Assembly: GCA_030248195.1 (NCBI GenBank)
Contig: JASAND010004096.1
Location: 124,001 to 188,000, forward strand
DNA: 64,000 nucleotides
Direction: 5' to 3'
Source: Trissonchulus latispiculum
Taxonomy: Eukaryota; Nematoda; Enoplea; Enoplida; Ironidae
The translations under genes and the position numbers were made by a program. Below the pieces are notes generated by a model. That model had not been told where the DNA came from. It did not search any database and saw only the letters and a program-made list of their open reading frames with translations. The first letter of the stretch is position 1, and each line of letters starts with the position of its first letter. Shown in pieces: positions 10,513 through 22,161 of the stretch.

Positions 10513-12335
10513 TAGAGTTGGGACCGGTTCCAATTTTCAAAACCGGTTCCGGTTTTGGTTCTAGAGTACCGGTTCCGGTTCCGGTTCCGGTTCTAGCTTC
10601 CGGTTCCCGGTTCCAAGTACAAAATTCGTAGTTACATTTTAACATTATTTAATATTGGATGCAGGCCCCCAGCAAGGGTTATACAATCAAAATTATAAAG
10701 CAATACTGAAAACAATTGGAATAGGTAATGCGATAATAACCAACCAACCAAGTTAAACTTTTTTGTTTACTTAGAATTTCAAAGTTTTTGCCTTACCTTG
10801 ATTTTGCTCAATTACAAATGTTGTTACTATATGCACAACATACACTAAAACTTGTAAAAAATTAAAACTTTAGTATGGTCGAGCAAATTGTTTCGATAAT
10901 TCAAGGTGAGATACTACTGTGCATCTAAATGCAGACCGCGCCTTCTGAACAAAATCTTGTAAACTGCACGTTTCAGTAAAACATGCTAAGAATTCAGATG
11001 TACTGGAGCTGAAATTTTTATTTCTTTAAAAAGAGTACAGTGTCAGTAAGCAAATAGTTTCCAAAACATTTAAATGTATTTAAAATATTTAAAAGCTGAA
11101 AGCCAACTTGGAAAGAAGAACATATATATTAAAGTTATATTTAGCGAGGAAATGTACAGTCGCTTGATTACACAAAATAGCTAACAGATACTTCTACATG
11201 CTGTTCCATTATTTGAACTTTGATTGACTTTCGTCTCCGTTGCCGATAGCTTAAAAAATAAGAAAATAAGTACTCAACTTTCGAAGTTTTCTACTCCTCA
11301 AAATTTACTATTTTTTTAAAAAATGTTGCTTAAATCTTGCGTGCTGACAATACCACCTTTCAATTACCAATTTTTTGAGAAGATATACTCAATTTCCGAC
11401 TACATCCCATCGAGCTATCATCTTTTCTATGAGGTTAATATTCAAATATGTAAGCTGGTTAAAGTTTTCATTCGGCGATGTATCGTTCACGTCTGAACGA
11501 AAGTGCCCGTCTTTCGTCAATTACAATTGGAATTTTAGAACAGAAAATTTCAAAAATTCGTTAAAATTAATTTAGAGACATTTTCACAACTGCATTTTGT
11601 AATACACACAAAATTACTTAGCAAAATTTGAAAAATCAGAAGCATGAAAACAAAAAATTACGAAATTCCTTCCGGAATAAAGGAAGTAGAAATTTTCCCT
11701 TAAAATACATGTTCCTAATATTTCAAGTATGTTTAACATTTAATTTTTGTCTTAACAAACGGGATAATGGCACTAGTGTTGATACAAAGAAACATTTGAA
11801 ATTTCTCTTAATTCTATGCCTCGGCTTCAGTGAAACCTGAAACGTGCCTCGATCGCCTGAAAAGGGGAAGCGGTGAGTTTGTGTCACCTTCAGTGGAAGC
11901 TGAAGCTGTCGTTTTCAGTTTAGGGTCTAAATTTATTCTATAGAGTGTCAGCTTCAGTTTCAGTTCCAGTAATTGTACCTTCATTGCACGTTTAGCTTGA
12001 AACTCTTAATTATTATCAGTCTCATCCTACATATTTCGCCTTCAGGTCTAAATTTGTTTAGTTTCAGTTCAAACTAGATTTTTAGTTTCAATTTCAGTCA
12101 CTAGCTTGAAAAAGACAATATGAATGGCAACAGTGAATGGCAACCACAAAAACAAAATCCAGCTTTTGCAAAATTTAAACCCCTGCAAAAAAATTAGTTC
12201 AAGTCCATTTTTAATAGTGGAACCGGCCGGTTCCAAATCCTACCGGTTCAGGTTCCGGTTCCGGTTCTAAAAATCCTTCCGGTTCGGTTCCGGTTCCGGT
12301 TCCAACCGGTTCTAGTGGAACCGGTCCCAACTCTA
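10513..12335. mobile_element. Non-autonomous hAT transposon (hAT-1)
   Basis: The terminal inverted repeats are TAGAGTTGGGACCGGTTCC (left) and GGAACCGGTCCCAACTCTA (right). The flanks carry an identical 8-bp duplication, TATGTGAG (10505-10512 and 12336-12343), which is diagnostic of the hAT superfamily. Both subterminal zones are dense in the hexamer GGTTCC (10540-10615 and 12220-12320), likely transposase-binding repeats. The 1.5-kb AT-rich interior has no transposase domain. A zone at 11820-12110 is rich in TTCAGTTTCAG words. The short frames inside are not recognisable. Confidence 0.85.
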
Positions 12336-13419
12336 TATGTGAGCTTAGAGGTGACTGTTACGCATACGAATACGAAAACTTTAGGAATATTTTGCGGTAA
12401 CTAGAAGTTTAAGCGACACTAGAGATAGCTAAAGTTCCTGTTCCTTTTTGGACCTTCTTTCCAGCCATAGCAACCAATGCGGTGTATTGACTACATACTG
12501 AAACAATAATGTCAAACACCTGGAATCTTTTTCTAATCAGTTCTTAGAAGCCTAGATTCTTCTTCTAATCTTAGAAGCCTAGAATCTAATCTACCGAGAA
12601 AGGCGCGATTCTAATTTGCGGAAACTCGTTGTAGGGGTGTACTCAAAATCTTTTAACAGATGCAATACAGACTTTGTACCATGGTGAGACGAACTCTAAG
12701 TATGCTGCTCAATGCAATTGCCTAATACGGATGGAAGTACAGCGACTGAAATCGCGATATCCTCCTTTTCCTTCTTCAGAATTAGCATGGCAGTATCATC
12801 GCAGAGGCAGAACTTGGGAATTAAAATACAGTGCCCTATGATGCAGACATCAGATTTACTTTTAGATTTAGTACACAGCACAGCAATGAAAAGATACATT
12901 AACGGATTCACCAAACTTGACATTTTGTGCTGTCCGAAGGAAGGGGATTGTAGGGTGTCCCAGGAGGACAGCTGAAAGCCTTTGCAAACGAATCTGAACT
13001 GCTTAGTGTACCCAATACTCTAAAAATATAACAAGATTAGTTTGTCAGAAACTACAAACCACAGTTTTAATACCATTATTCAATATTTTGCAAGACGATT
13101 TTTTGGACATGTGTGCGTGGTTTTGACAAGATACGAGACCCAAAGAATTTTTAAACAGGCTTAAATTTTGTAAAATTTTCGAGGAATAACGTTCGCAAGT
13201 CTAATCATAAACAAATATGCAATTAACAAAACTTATACTACGAGAAATCGCTTTGAAATTTTGCTTCATAAAATTGCTCTGTGGAATTGAATTTCGCTTC
13301 GTTATTAAATTTCTATTTTTAAGCTTATTTTTATCTGCAACTTTAAAACGTCTACCGTGGATATATATAAAAAAGGGAATCAAAAAGAACGAACGAAACC
13401 GATACATTACATTTTACCC
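12336..13419. other. Unassigned spacer
   Basis: No reliable exon was found. A 75-codon minus-strand frame at 12696-12923 contains NPLMY but lacks further receptor signatures and was rejected. The last M13 exon may lie in this or lower sequence but was not found. Confidence 0.35.
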
Positions 13420-13545
13420 TAACAATTCGTGCCTTAGGTGGTGATCGAACCCACAGCTTCGGTAAACAAGACCAACGCTGTACCATTTGAGCCACTCAGC
13501 CACAATCGAAGAAAGCTTAAGTTTGAATTTCAGAACTGGGTCCTT
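13420..13545 (-). repeat. SINE-A copy 3
   Basis: On the minus strand the head TTCAAACTTAAGCTTTC runs into GTGGCTGAGTGGCTCAAATG (A-box region) and then GGGTTCGATCACC (B box). The head contains TTAA at the position where the 1.2-kb element inserted in copy 2. It is degenerate and not a tRNA gene. Confidence 0.65.
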
Positions 13546-14187
13546 AGGTCTATATTGGGAGTATTTTCGTAGGATGATCCAAAGTCTGTTATCTAGCTCA
13601 AGAATTTTTATCATGTCGTTGGTAGAAAATATACTCCAAAGTTGGTATCAGTGGCATGGTTCCTCCATAATGCATAAACGTGCTTTTGTTTCCAAAGAAG
13701 TTCTCATAACGTTGCGGCATTCTGCATATCTGTTGGCAAACATCATAATAGCCAATGCCGTCGGCTTGGTTGGTACTAGAGCCCAGTTTTCTTAATATTG
13801 AAAGTGTTCGGCGATAGTGTATAGTATCACGACTTTAATGTTTAGGCTCATCACGTGCGCTCCAGTGCAGTGTATTGCTGCTGCAGGTGAGATTACTACT
13901 AATTTTAGTCAGTTCGTCTGAATCTTGATCGGTCTCCGTTAATCTGGAAACCATACCACGTTAGTATTGTGTTAATTTTGAACTGCTGTTTTATTGTTTG
14001 CCGTAGTTTTTGCATGATTTGTATCGATTTGAGGACACAATTCATAAATACGTCAGCCAGGCAAAGTATTGTATATCAAACCAGCTTACACTTCACTTTG
14101 TTTTGGGGATACTCTACCTTGTTCCTCCTAATATCAAGTCATGCACTATTAGAATGTGCTCAACTGGAATGGCTTGAAAATAGATAC

Positions 14188-14252
14188 CTGATTTTAGCCG
14201 GACTATGAACATCGGTTAATATATCATTCATTAGTGCTTCTGGTTTCGCCTT
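14188..14252 (-). CDS. M13 metallopeptidase exon with HSP segment
   Basis: The acceptor ttattgtcag opens the exon in phase 0, and the donor GTATCT closes it in phase 2. It reads KAKPEALMNDILTDVHSPAK then IR, the conserved near-C-terminal DxHSPxxxR segment of neprilysins that lines the substrate pocket. The exon joins in phase to 14516-14614. The following exon (conserved Cys and terminal CxxW) was not found downstream, so the C-terminus is unknown. Confidence 0.8.
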
Positions 14253-14515
14253 CTGACAATAAAACTAAAGCAAGCACCATACGAATTAGATATCTGGATG
14301 AGTCAGCAAATTGTAGTTTCCAATGTTTTTCTCAAAGCAACAACTGATTGTCAGCAACAGAATTAAAGGACTGTATCCATAAATTTTATAAAAAGAATGT
14401 TGAGTTTTTATTTCTCAGAAGAGCTAATAAGCATTTTCTGAAATACATGCCTATTAATACAAAACCATTAAAGGTCGTCCCGTAAGTAGTCAAGATTTTT
14501 AACAATTTAGTTTAC

Positions 14516-14614
14516 CCTCGCAAAGCTCAGAAAGAAAAGTTGGTGCTCATCCAAATCTTCTAATCCTGGCAGGCGTGGTTCCTTTCCATGCTCTTCTAAG
14601 TACTTCTTAAATGC
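14516..14614 (-). CDS. M13 metallopeptidase exon, PGL/QLFF region
   Basis: The acceptor gcttctgtttcag starts a 33-codon exon, phase 0 to 0, with donor GTAAAC. It reads AFKKYLEEHGKEPRLPGLED then LDEHQLFFLSFAR. LPGL followed by QLFFLSFA is a hallmark of the M13 C-terminal catalytic lobe. The family normally follows FA with a short stretch containing WC. Here the next exon starts directly with KAKPE, so these residues are missing unless a microexon was overlooked. Confidence 0.85.
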
Positions 14615-14877
14615 CTGAAACAGAAGCAGGCATGGCAAGTATATAAAAATAATCGTTATTCCATTTGACGTAATTTATGGTCCATTCCGAAGAACCAAAA
14701 AGACACTGCATTCGCAGTGGAGTTTAGTGTTATGTGCCCAAAACTACACGTTTGCTTATTCAAATGTATGGTAATATAACTAATCAAAATACTGTAGAGG
14801 AGTAAAATATTCGATTTCTAGGACAGCTCTCAATTTCACTAAAATTTGTCAGAATTCGATACCGTAAGTTTTCTTAC

Positions 14878-15074
14878 ATTATAGGAAACCTTGACGCCTG
14901 CAATGTCGGCTATATTTTCTCCAACAGTAAGCTTTCCATTGACATTCATGTTCACTTCTGGAAGATAGTAGCTGTCATATTGTCGAACAACGCATTCCGT
15001 TTTCTTATCAAATTGTTCCTTTGACTCTCTACTCCACCAGTTCTTCAAATTCCCTTCAGCATTATACAGACTAC
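14878..15074 (-). CDS. M13 metallopeptidase exon with third zinc ligand (ENIAD)
   Basis: The acceptor tggttttcag starts in phase 1 and donor GTAAGA ends in phase 0 (197 bp). The exon contains NWW, a Cys (TECVVRQYDSYY), and VNGKLTVGENIADIAGVKVS. The Glu of GENIAD is the family's third zinc ligand and the Asp orients the catalytic His, and both are present. Length and spacing agree with neprilysin and ECE proteins. Confidence 0.92.
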
Positions 15075-16173
15075 CTGAAAACCATTCCGAATATAGGGCG
15101 ATAGGGTTCAGTTATGTTGTAGTCACATACCGGAAGGCAAAACAAGAAATAAATTTTAAATCAGGAATATTGAATATGGTGTCAAAATTAGACAATAAGA
15201 TAACCCGAACATTTCTTCGCTTGGACGAGAAAAATGACGTCGCGCTTTAGTGAAGTTTTTCTCACTTTGGCTTGGCTAGAATTGGTCAAAGTCGGAATTG
15301 TCTTGCTACTTTACATATCAATTTCTAGACCGGCGGTATTTTATGATCTATTTATTAAAACTTAGAATCGTGCTAATTTTATGTGCCTTGAGACACAGGA
15401 CATGTGGGCTCAGGAATATTACACGATTTGACTCAAAAGTGAACCTTCGTGATCAGGAAAATTTGCTAAATGTACTGAAATACAAATTTAACAAATTCTG
15501 ATTGTTTTCCGCGACGAAAAGTAGCTTCCGCCCAAACATTGAGAAAATGCATCTACTGTTGCTGTTGCATGGCTCTTACGGCAAATACAGTTGGTTTCAT
15601 ATTTCAAAGAAAAAGCTTTTGGAAATGTTCAGTATTTCACTCCCGAAATCGTTACTGGCTTAATCTTTTAACCAACAGAAATAGTTCATTTCTAAATTAG
15701 AAATGTTTATTTGTGCTTTGGCACTGGCTTTGGCATTTGGCTTTGCGCACAGAAAACAGCTAATTTGGTAACCATACGTCTGCTCAAGGTGAAGTGCTGA
15801 AAACTGAAAATTCCCCGTTTGTAACTAATGATTTTGCTATTACCTACAAAATGTTAAAGAGCATCTAAACATCACGCTTTAAAGGTTTCGTGCATTATCG
15901 GAAAAATTGTAACAGATAGAATCAATCTGATAGCACATCCCTCTTTGGCTATAACCATCTCCGTAATTAAAATTGAGAATTTAAATTTAGATTTATGTTT
16001 ACAACGATGTCTTTAACTCAAGCTATAGCTGAAATATTGCTGACATCCCTTATTATATGAATCCAGTAGAATGGGAAGCTTAAATTTACAGGATTATATT
16101 GTTTCAGCCGAAAGAGGAGCTTCATTTGAGTAATCAAAGGTCACATTATTTAGACGTGAAATTGTACAGTTAC
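15075..16173 (-). other. M13 intron
   Basis: AT-rich intron between the HEITH and ENIAD exons. No other gene or clear transposon end was seen. Confidence 0.6.
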
Positions 16174-16241
16174 CCTGATCGTCAAATCCATGAGTAATTT
16201 CGTGACCTATCACAGAACCGATACCTCCGAAATTGATAGAT
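16174..16241 (-). CDS. M13 metallopeptidase exon with HExxH zinc site
   Basis: The acceptor tgaattacag opens in phase 2 and the donor GTAACT closes in phase 1. The exon reads [20 protein letters not shown] and continues DQG. HEITH supplies two zinc-binding His and the catalytic Glu of the gluzincin site. The preceding GGIG and following GFDDQG are M13 hallmarks. It marks the gene as coding for a potentially active peptidase and not an inactive homologue. Confidence 0.95.
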
Positions 16242-17507
16242 CTGTAATTCAAATGCCAAAAATTGATCGATAAGGAAGGTCTTTTAAAATTAATACAAGT
16301 AATGTTGCATAGACGCATAATGTGGCACCACACTAAACCACTATTTTCTAACTGCTAACACCTAGCAACTAACAAACAACAATTTTCTGGAGAATTAAAC
16401 AAAAACTTGTCTAACAACTCACGAGCCATTAATAAGAACTTCTCTAAAAGCATGGAAAGCTTTCATGTTTTCAGAAATATTTCACATAAACTAGACATAT
16501 TTTATTTTACTTTATATGCCGCAGTCAAAAAGCATTTTCAGCTTAATTAAAATTGCACTGAAGCATTGCAGTTGGACAGTCATTACTGCGTCGGTGTGAC
16601 TGAAATGAGATTGCAATTGACAGTTGGTCTTCGGGAAACATTTAGTCTAACCGCGATGAAACTGTCAATCGACAGTCATACTACATTTCTGTTAAATTCA
16701 TTTCTTCGATGCATTAAATATTAATTTTACTGGCATTGCAAAAACTGACATTATAATTGATAAGAGTTCTAGTTAACTTTAAGAGTTATTGAATGATGCT
16801 GGAAGGAAGCAGAATATTACTGCAAGTTTATGTTTTCGATTCTACATAATTTCAATGGTACAGTCTGTATGTAGACCTAATTCAGAATTATAGTACAAAG
16901 GTAATATTTCCATTTTTTCTTTATTCCTTTAAATTTGTCAAAACCTTTAGATTTTGCAGATGAGTTTTAGAAAAGCTAACTGCAGCGTTTAAGATATTCT
17001 TATTGGATTCTAGTCACTGACTGCTACAAGAAAGTTGCTAGATAAACTGTTGCCTGCAAGTTGCCTCTTATAACCGCCAAATTGTAGGCAATTTCTCAAG
17101 AACTAAAGCTGCTTCACGGATGCTCCCAAAATGGTTGTTGGTAAGTTGCCTCGTGTAAAACGAATTTTAATTCTCGAAGAAATATAACTCGGTGCAGAGA
17201 CATTTTTGAGCATTACGAATTGCTGCAGAGCTAGCAGTTCATGAAGGATACCCATTGAAGACCCCAGTGCAACGCAATATGTAAGGCTCGAATACAGTAC
17301 ACTTATGCATTAACTACTTCAGTTTGGGCATGAAGTCCCTCTGGCTTGATGTAACTGTGCACACAGCAGCTTAGTTGGCAGAACGATGGTACTATTATAA
17401 TCAGGAAGTTGTGGGTGCAAATAACAGTTATAATAAATAAGAATATTACCGGTTTAATAATTAAACAATAGCTAGGTTATTTTCACAGCTTTACAGTAAT
17501 CATTTAC
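16242..17507 (-). other. M13 intron
   Basis: No gene, RNA or transposon boundary recognised. Confidence 0.5.
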
Positions 17508-17559
17508 TTCAGATTGTTTCCTTGAAACAAAGGCTGTTGAAGGATTCCAGCTGGAAAAG
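17508..17559 (-). CDS. M13 metallopeptidase exon, FPAGIL segment
   Basis: The acceptor tgttttttag opens in phase 1 and the donor GTAAAT closes in phase 2. The exon reads FPAGILQQPLFQGNNLK. FPAGILQxP is the conserved stretch about 20 residues before HExxH in M13 enzymes. It joins in phase to the HEITH exon. The preceding NAYY-type substrate-binding segment was not convincingly found. Confidence 0.9.
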
Positions 17560-17984
17560 CTAAAAAACAAAAATTCGATCATTTATTACAAAATTAATTA
17601 GTAAAAGTGCTTTATTTTGAGTTTATTATTACCTCCACCTTATTAAAACTTGTTTTGCTTTTACATGTCCTGATAATGATAAACATGTTGGTGTCTGCAT
17701 GTGTATATTTTTCAGTAATGATGTTAAGATGATGCTAAACACATATTGTGTTGCTGCAAATTCGCTTACTAATGCTGTTTCTACTCCAGCTGTAAAATGC
17801 ATTAATTGCGGCAGCACCAGAAATGAATCTGAAACAAGCAGCAGTGTTTTAGAATTTCTAATCCTGCTGGAGCAGGAATGTATGAAATGAAATTGCTCTA
17901 TGTTTAGCATGTCTCTGATGCAGCTAATGGAAGCCCCATCTTCAACACTGGGCTAGCATAAGGTACTTTTTTCGGAAGTTCGTC

Positions 17985-18036
17985 TATGCAAATTGGGTCA
18001 GAAGCTATATAAGCGGCAGAATTTACAGGCTTCTTG
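17985..18036 (-). CDS. Possible relic of the M13 NAYY exon
   Basis: After an acceptor-like aataatag the minus strand reads KKPVNSAAYIASDPICI, which vaguely resembles the family's PxxVNAYYxxxxNxI that should precede FPAGIL. No GT donor exists at the needed place and the alignment has an insertion, so this may be chance or a decayed exon. Confidence 0.2.
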
Positions 18037-18451
18037 CTATTATTAACTGTCAGCAATATACGGTTGCATATGGAGCTCCACATAGGCACATAAATTCAGT
18101 CCTTATTTAAAGCTTCTCAACAAAGTTACACCAATAATAGAGGTTTCATGAAACTTCAAATGGTTCCAGAGCTGGATTGGTTAATCGTGCCGGTGTGCAA
18201 ACACGAGTGTAAACGCATAGGTTTATCTTTTCTTGAAAATCGACTTTTACACCGGCTTGCACCAATGGAGAATAACTGAAGAATAAGTTAACCTCAAGGT
18301 AACTCGAGGTTAACTTGCTATTCTTCAGTTATTCCGTTGCACCACTCAGGGTTAACTTATTCTTCAGTTAACCTCAAGGTTATCTTATTCTCCAACTGCT
18401 TAAAAGTTAACCCTGTTCTAGATAAGGGTTAGTTGGAGAATAAGTAGTTTA

Positions 18452-18682
18452 ATGGATTATTTGGAAATTTTGAATCCTGGTTTGTTTCTTGATATGGCTG
18501 CCAACAACAACGAAGAAGAAAATGCGAATGTTCCTCGCCCTATCCGAAGAACATTTTTTGATCCTTTTACTGATCTTACTGGTATGGATTTTCGAAGATG
18601 GTTTCGGTTTTCAAAGCCCACTGTTTTAAACACTCTTTTGCCGTTGGTGACTGATGTTTCCTATGATTCCTATCCGAATTAA
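18452..18682 (+). pseudogene. Harbinger transposase N-terminal fragment
   Basis: The 76-codon frame includes FDPFTDLTGMDFRRWFRFSK and then PTVLNTLLPLV. This resembles the region ahead of the DDE domain in HARBI1-like transposases (DPF, then FRRxFRLSKxT, then LL). The catalytic DDE domain is entirely absent. The frame ends where it runs into the antisense Myb-like fragment, as expected from an internal deletion. Confidence 0.6.
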
Positions 18683-18856
18683 AGGAAATTGCAATTTTTC
18701 CCATGCCTTTTCCTTTTGAGTCAGAGTCCGCTGATCTTTTTTCACAGAAGTCAAAACACTCCTCAAAGTTGGATCGTCTTCCAGAATAGCAGTAAACAGC
18801 TCCTTTTCGTATTCCGTAAAATTAACAGAACGTTGTTTGTTATTATCCTCGCCCAT
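18626..18856 (-). pseudogene. Harbinger Myb/SANT-like protein fragment
   Basis: It starts at Met 18856. It contains VNFTEYEKELFTAILEDDPT and, a little further, QKEKAWEKL. This pattern (F-T-x-x-E-K-E-L-L, then KEKAWE) is typical of the Myb/SANT-like DNA-binding proteins encoded beside Harbinger transposases and related to NAIF1. The C-terminal part is lost and the frame overlaps the transposase fragment by 57 bp. Confidence 0.6.
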
Positions 18857-19482
18857 TGATGTGGAAATTTGAGTCTAAACAGGAGAAATCAACAAAGAAG
18901 CAATAGACAAGTAACAATACTTAGCAATTTCATTATTAGAAAATATAATTCCTTAATTTTTAAGGAGTTCAAAATTTCTTGAATAAGATGACAGCCCAAT
19001 TTAATGGAGACATATACTTTTTTCTCAAAACATGAATATTTGATTTTTGAATTATACACAGATTCACTGATAAAAATCGCTACAAAAACGTAATACTGAC
19101 TATTAAAAAAGCTGTAGAATAGCAAGTAACACGGGAGCAAGTTTTTTAGTCAAGTGGAACTGAAAAAATGTGAAACAAATTCCTGTGAAACAAATTTTGC
19201 AAGTTACGAAACTTTTTATTTCATTGGATTTTGAGTAGGCGGGGCTTGTTATGATTGGTTGCCTGCACATACACGTGATTAAGTTGGAGTATAACTGAAG
19301 AATAAGATAACCTTCAGCAAACCCTGAGCTCAAGCTCAGGGTTAGTTATTCTCCAACTTTGTTGAAGTATTGCAACGGAATAAAAGTTAACCCTGAGCTT
19401 GAGCTCAGGTGGAGAATAGTTAACTCCGAGTTAACTCAGGAATAGCTTCGTTCGGAACTAAGTTATTCGGTGCAAGCGGCCG

Positions 19483-20906
19483 TTAGAGTTGCATCTATTT
19501 CAGAACTGAATACTGCAATAGAATATTCGGTTAATAGACGTGACATCCTTCTTTCTTTCCTTTATAATCTTTTATTAATTCCTCTTAAATGTAATTTTAT
19601 TCTGTGTAAAGTTAATATCGTTCTGTGTTTCGATTAGACAGTGCTATCAAAGTAAGCATATATAGTCAAGTATTACAACTTGAAATAAATTAAGGGGATA
19701 ATTTGGCTTGCACTGCCAGAAATTGACAACCAGATGCTGAACCGGAGTGCATCTCTGTTGTAAATTAACCGGAAAATGCTGAAGCCAAACTTGCGTGAGA
19801 TTAAAGATAAGCAAAATATATGATAAGGAATTTGGAGCATTACCTAAAGAACTTCTTATACGTCCCCTAAGCAATATAGCCCCTTTTGGAGCCAACTTGT
19901 TAGGAGTTTTAGAATTTCAGAGTTTTACATTTAAGGATTTATAAGACAACTGTTTTTAATTTACAGACATAAGGTAAACAAAACTGTACGGCAAACATCG
20001 CCTGAGTTCAGACGTTGGAATCTCTTAACGAGCTCCTTTTCAAGACAGCTGAAAATTTGGTTTCTTTAGGAAATGCTGGCGCTTCCAATAACTTGTCATA
20101 TTACACGTAAAATGTGAAATGGGACGTTTTGTCTTTAGAAATAGGACTAGTTTCCCTAAGCGAATACGAAAAACAAAGAATAAAATGGGACTATTTTTAA
20201 AGATAAATGGTGCAATTAAACGGATTAAAAATCGTAAAGCTTAACAGACTAGATTTGTGATCGCAGCATTTAATACCCTATTGGGGAGGTCCTTTTTCGT
20301 AAGCTTTTCACTTTCCCTGATATCGCTGGTTCTTTGTACTGTATTGTCCAGCGGTATTATATTTTAACTAGATGTTACAATTTAAATTCAGAGGACTTGC
20401 GGCTGTTCATAAATGTGACTTCAAAGTGAGGTTGCATCGATAAACATGAAAAATAAGAAAACTTACCACGTTTACACGTGCGGAAGGAAAATTACAGGAA
20501 CACTAAAATGGATTCGTCCAGACTTTATGTCTTGTTTTGCCGTCTTTTGGGACTGTGCCTCGTAGTAACCAAATTTTTTATTTATGCTGTAAAAATTTTT
20601 AATGAATTTCAGTTATAATAAAATTTGCTGTATGTTGCATTTGGAACCCAATTTAAAATACAATTGAACCATCAAAATATTGTTTCCAAGCTAAAACCCT
20701 GGGCAACCTCAATTCAGTTTTAACTATACAGTTCATTTAAAGTTTAAAGTTAATTTAATTTAATTTAAAGTTTGATGTTGCTTAGGAAGTGCCACCGAAA
20801 AAAATCTGAAAATTCTAAAATATGAAGTTTTCAATTATAATTTCGAGAAATACAGAAAATTGTGTATGCTAATACTTAAATGACTCACGAAATGAACTAT
20901 AACACT
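19483..20906 (-). other. M13 intron sequence with a SINE-A tail
   Basis: At 19537-19600 the sequence gtgacatccttctttctttc matches the 3' tail of SINE-A (3581-3600) without its tRNA-like part, so it is a truncated copy. The rest is AT-rich. A donor-like GTAAGT on the minus strand near 20467 follows no recognisable coding segment. Confidence 0.45.
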
Positions 20907-21270
20907 GGTTTGCACCAAATGTGATTTCGTGCTTAGCAACGGCATAGCAAGTGTCTATCCCAAACTCCTTTGCACCACATCTCATTAAGTAAACCAACCG
21001 CTAAGTAGATGGCAATCAAGTGCTCAAAAAGGAAATATTTAATCCTACGCTGGAGGAGGTTTAACCACTAAATTTCTGCCAGATATTTGAATGCACTACT
21101 ATTTCCAGACAAACCGCAATGGCAGATAATTAGAGATTTTGTACGTTCAAAAGCTTAATAAAAAAGTTCGCCTTTCATTGAGCAGTTCTTTTGCACTTGT
21201 TTAGCTAATTGCTTTGCCTTCGGATAAGCAAATGCTTAGCAAATTGTTAATCACATTTGGTGCAAACGGC
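20907..21270. mobile_element. Harbinger-type MITE
   Basis: The inverted ends are identical over TTTGCACCAAATGTGATT (20909-20926 and 21249-21266). The TTGCACC core is the same as in the larger Harbinger derivative 1.4 kb upstream. The element is about 360 bp and non-coding. Target duplication could not be fixed, though TAA and TTA lie near the two ends. Confidence 0.65.
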
Positions 21271-21537
21271 CACAAAGTGTTATATTTTGAAAATATTTAT
21301 CACAAAAAATTCAAATTTAAACCAAGTTATTAAATGTAAACTTACAATTATTTTACTCAAAACATTATTAAGGTTTTACAGCTTTTTCGCTAAGAAACAA
21401 TTTTTTCAATGTTGGCTCAATAATATTTTCGATTTGGTAAATTTAAAATTCAAATAGAATTAATATTATTAAAATATTAAAGTAGATAAAATATTCTGAA
21501 ATGACGCCAGTATTACCGCCAGTATGGTGGTAAATAT

Positions 21538-22132
21538 TGTGAACTATTTTCTGATATTTCCTTTGATTTCTATTTGAAATTATCTAAAATAAAGAAAATG
21601 AAGTGTTATCTTTATGAACGATAAACGTAAAATTGTCCTTCTGTGTAGGAACCTAGGTTCCTTAGCTAAACTGTGTCCGCCATTGAAATTCAGCGCAAAG
21701 TCAGTCTTCTCAAATTTCTGGTACGGAGCGGCGGCTCTCTTCTGACTATCCTTCAACGTTCATCAGGGGACCCCCTTTTCGTAAGTTGGCTGGGGAACTC
21801 AGTTCCCCTTAAGTTGGGCGTGGGATATTTTCCTTTTTTTCTTTCTCTTTTGTGCGGTATATTTTGTCTCGTCTACTGAACGACTGTGAAAATGTTTATT
21901 CTACCTGCGCTGTAAATTTATACTTTTCTATATTTTTGTCAATCGTATTTTTGTGTCAAAAACAGTAAACTCACGGTACTAAAATAGACTGCCGGCGCCT
22001 GCTGTAGTTGGTTACGGAAACTAGCGAGTTTAGGAGCGAGTCTACGGGTTTGATATGCACACACTCTCGAACCTAGCAACTCTTCATTTAGGTTAAATTA
22101 TCCGTTTACTGGCAAACAAACTATTCTTTACA
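21538..22132 (+). repeat. 5' LTR
   Basis: Starts TGTGAACTATTTTCTGATAT and ends CTTTACA, directly followed by the primer-binding-type site. The body matches the 3' LTR, including the shared words gccattgaaa/gccattaaaa and actgccggcgcctgctg. Confidence 0.85.
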
Positions 22133-22161
22133 ACTGGCGACCGTTCCTTCAGCAGAGTAGC

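Larger units (their letters stand above)
18250..19482. mobile_element. PIF/Harbinger deletion derivative
   Basis: The ends are inverted around GCTTGCACC (left CACCGGCTTGCACC at 18250, right complement CGGCCGCTTGCACC ending 19482). TTA on both sides (18247-18249 and 19483-19485) fits the 3-bp TWA target of PIF/Harbinger. Subterminal zones (18280-18440 and 19270-19440) are full of inverted GTTAACC and ttggagaataa words. It carries N-terminal pieces of both Harbinger proteins, a transposase on plus and a Myb/SANT-like protein on minus, meeting tail to tail. Confidence 0.75.

Noticed and set aside
12696..12923. Minus-strand frame with NPLMY, like the TM7 motif of GPCRs
   Set aside because: Only the five-residue motif fits. 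The following sequence has no helix-8 pattern, and no other receptor segment or splice site supports it.
16094..16333. Single 79-codon gene with HEITH
   Set aside because: Only the part between acceptor and donor (16174-16241) is coding; the flanks are intron.
20455..20560. M13 exon before the minus-strand GTAAGT at about 20465
   Set aside because: No frame gives a recognisable M13 segment, and two of three contain stops.
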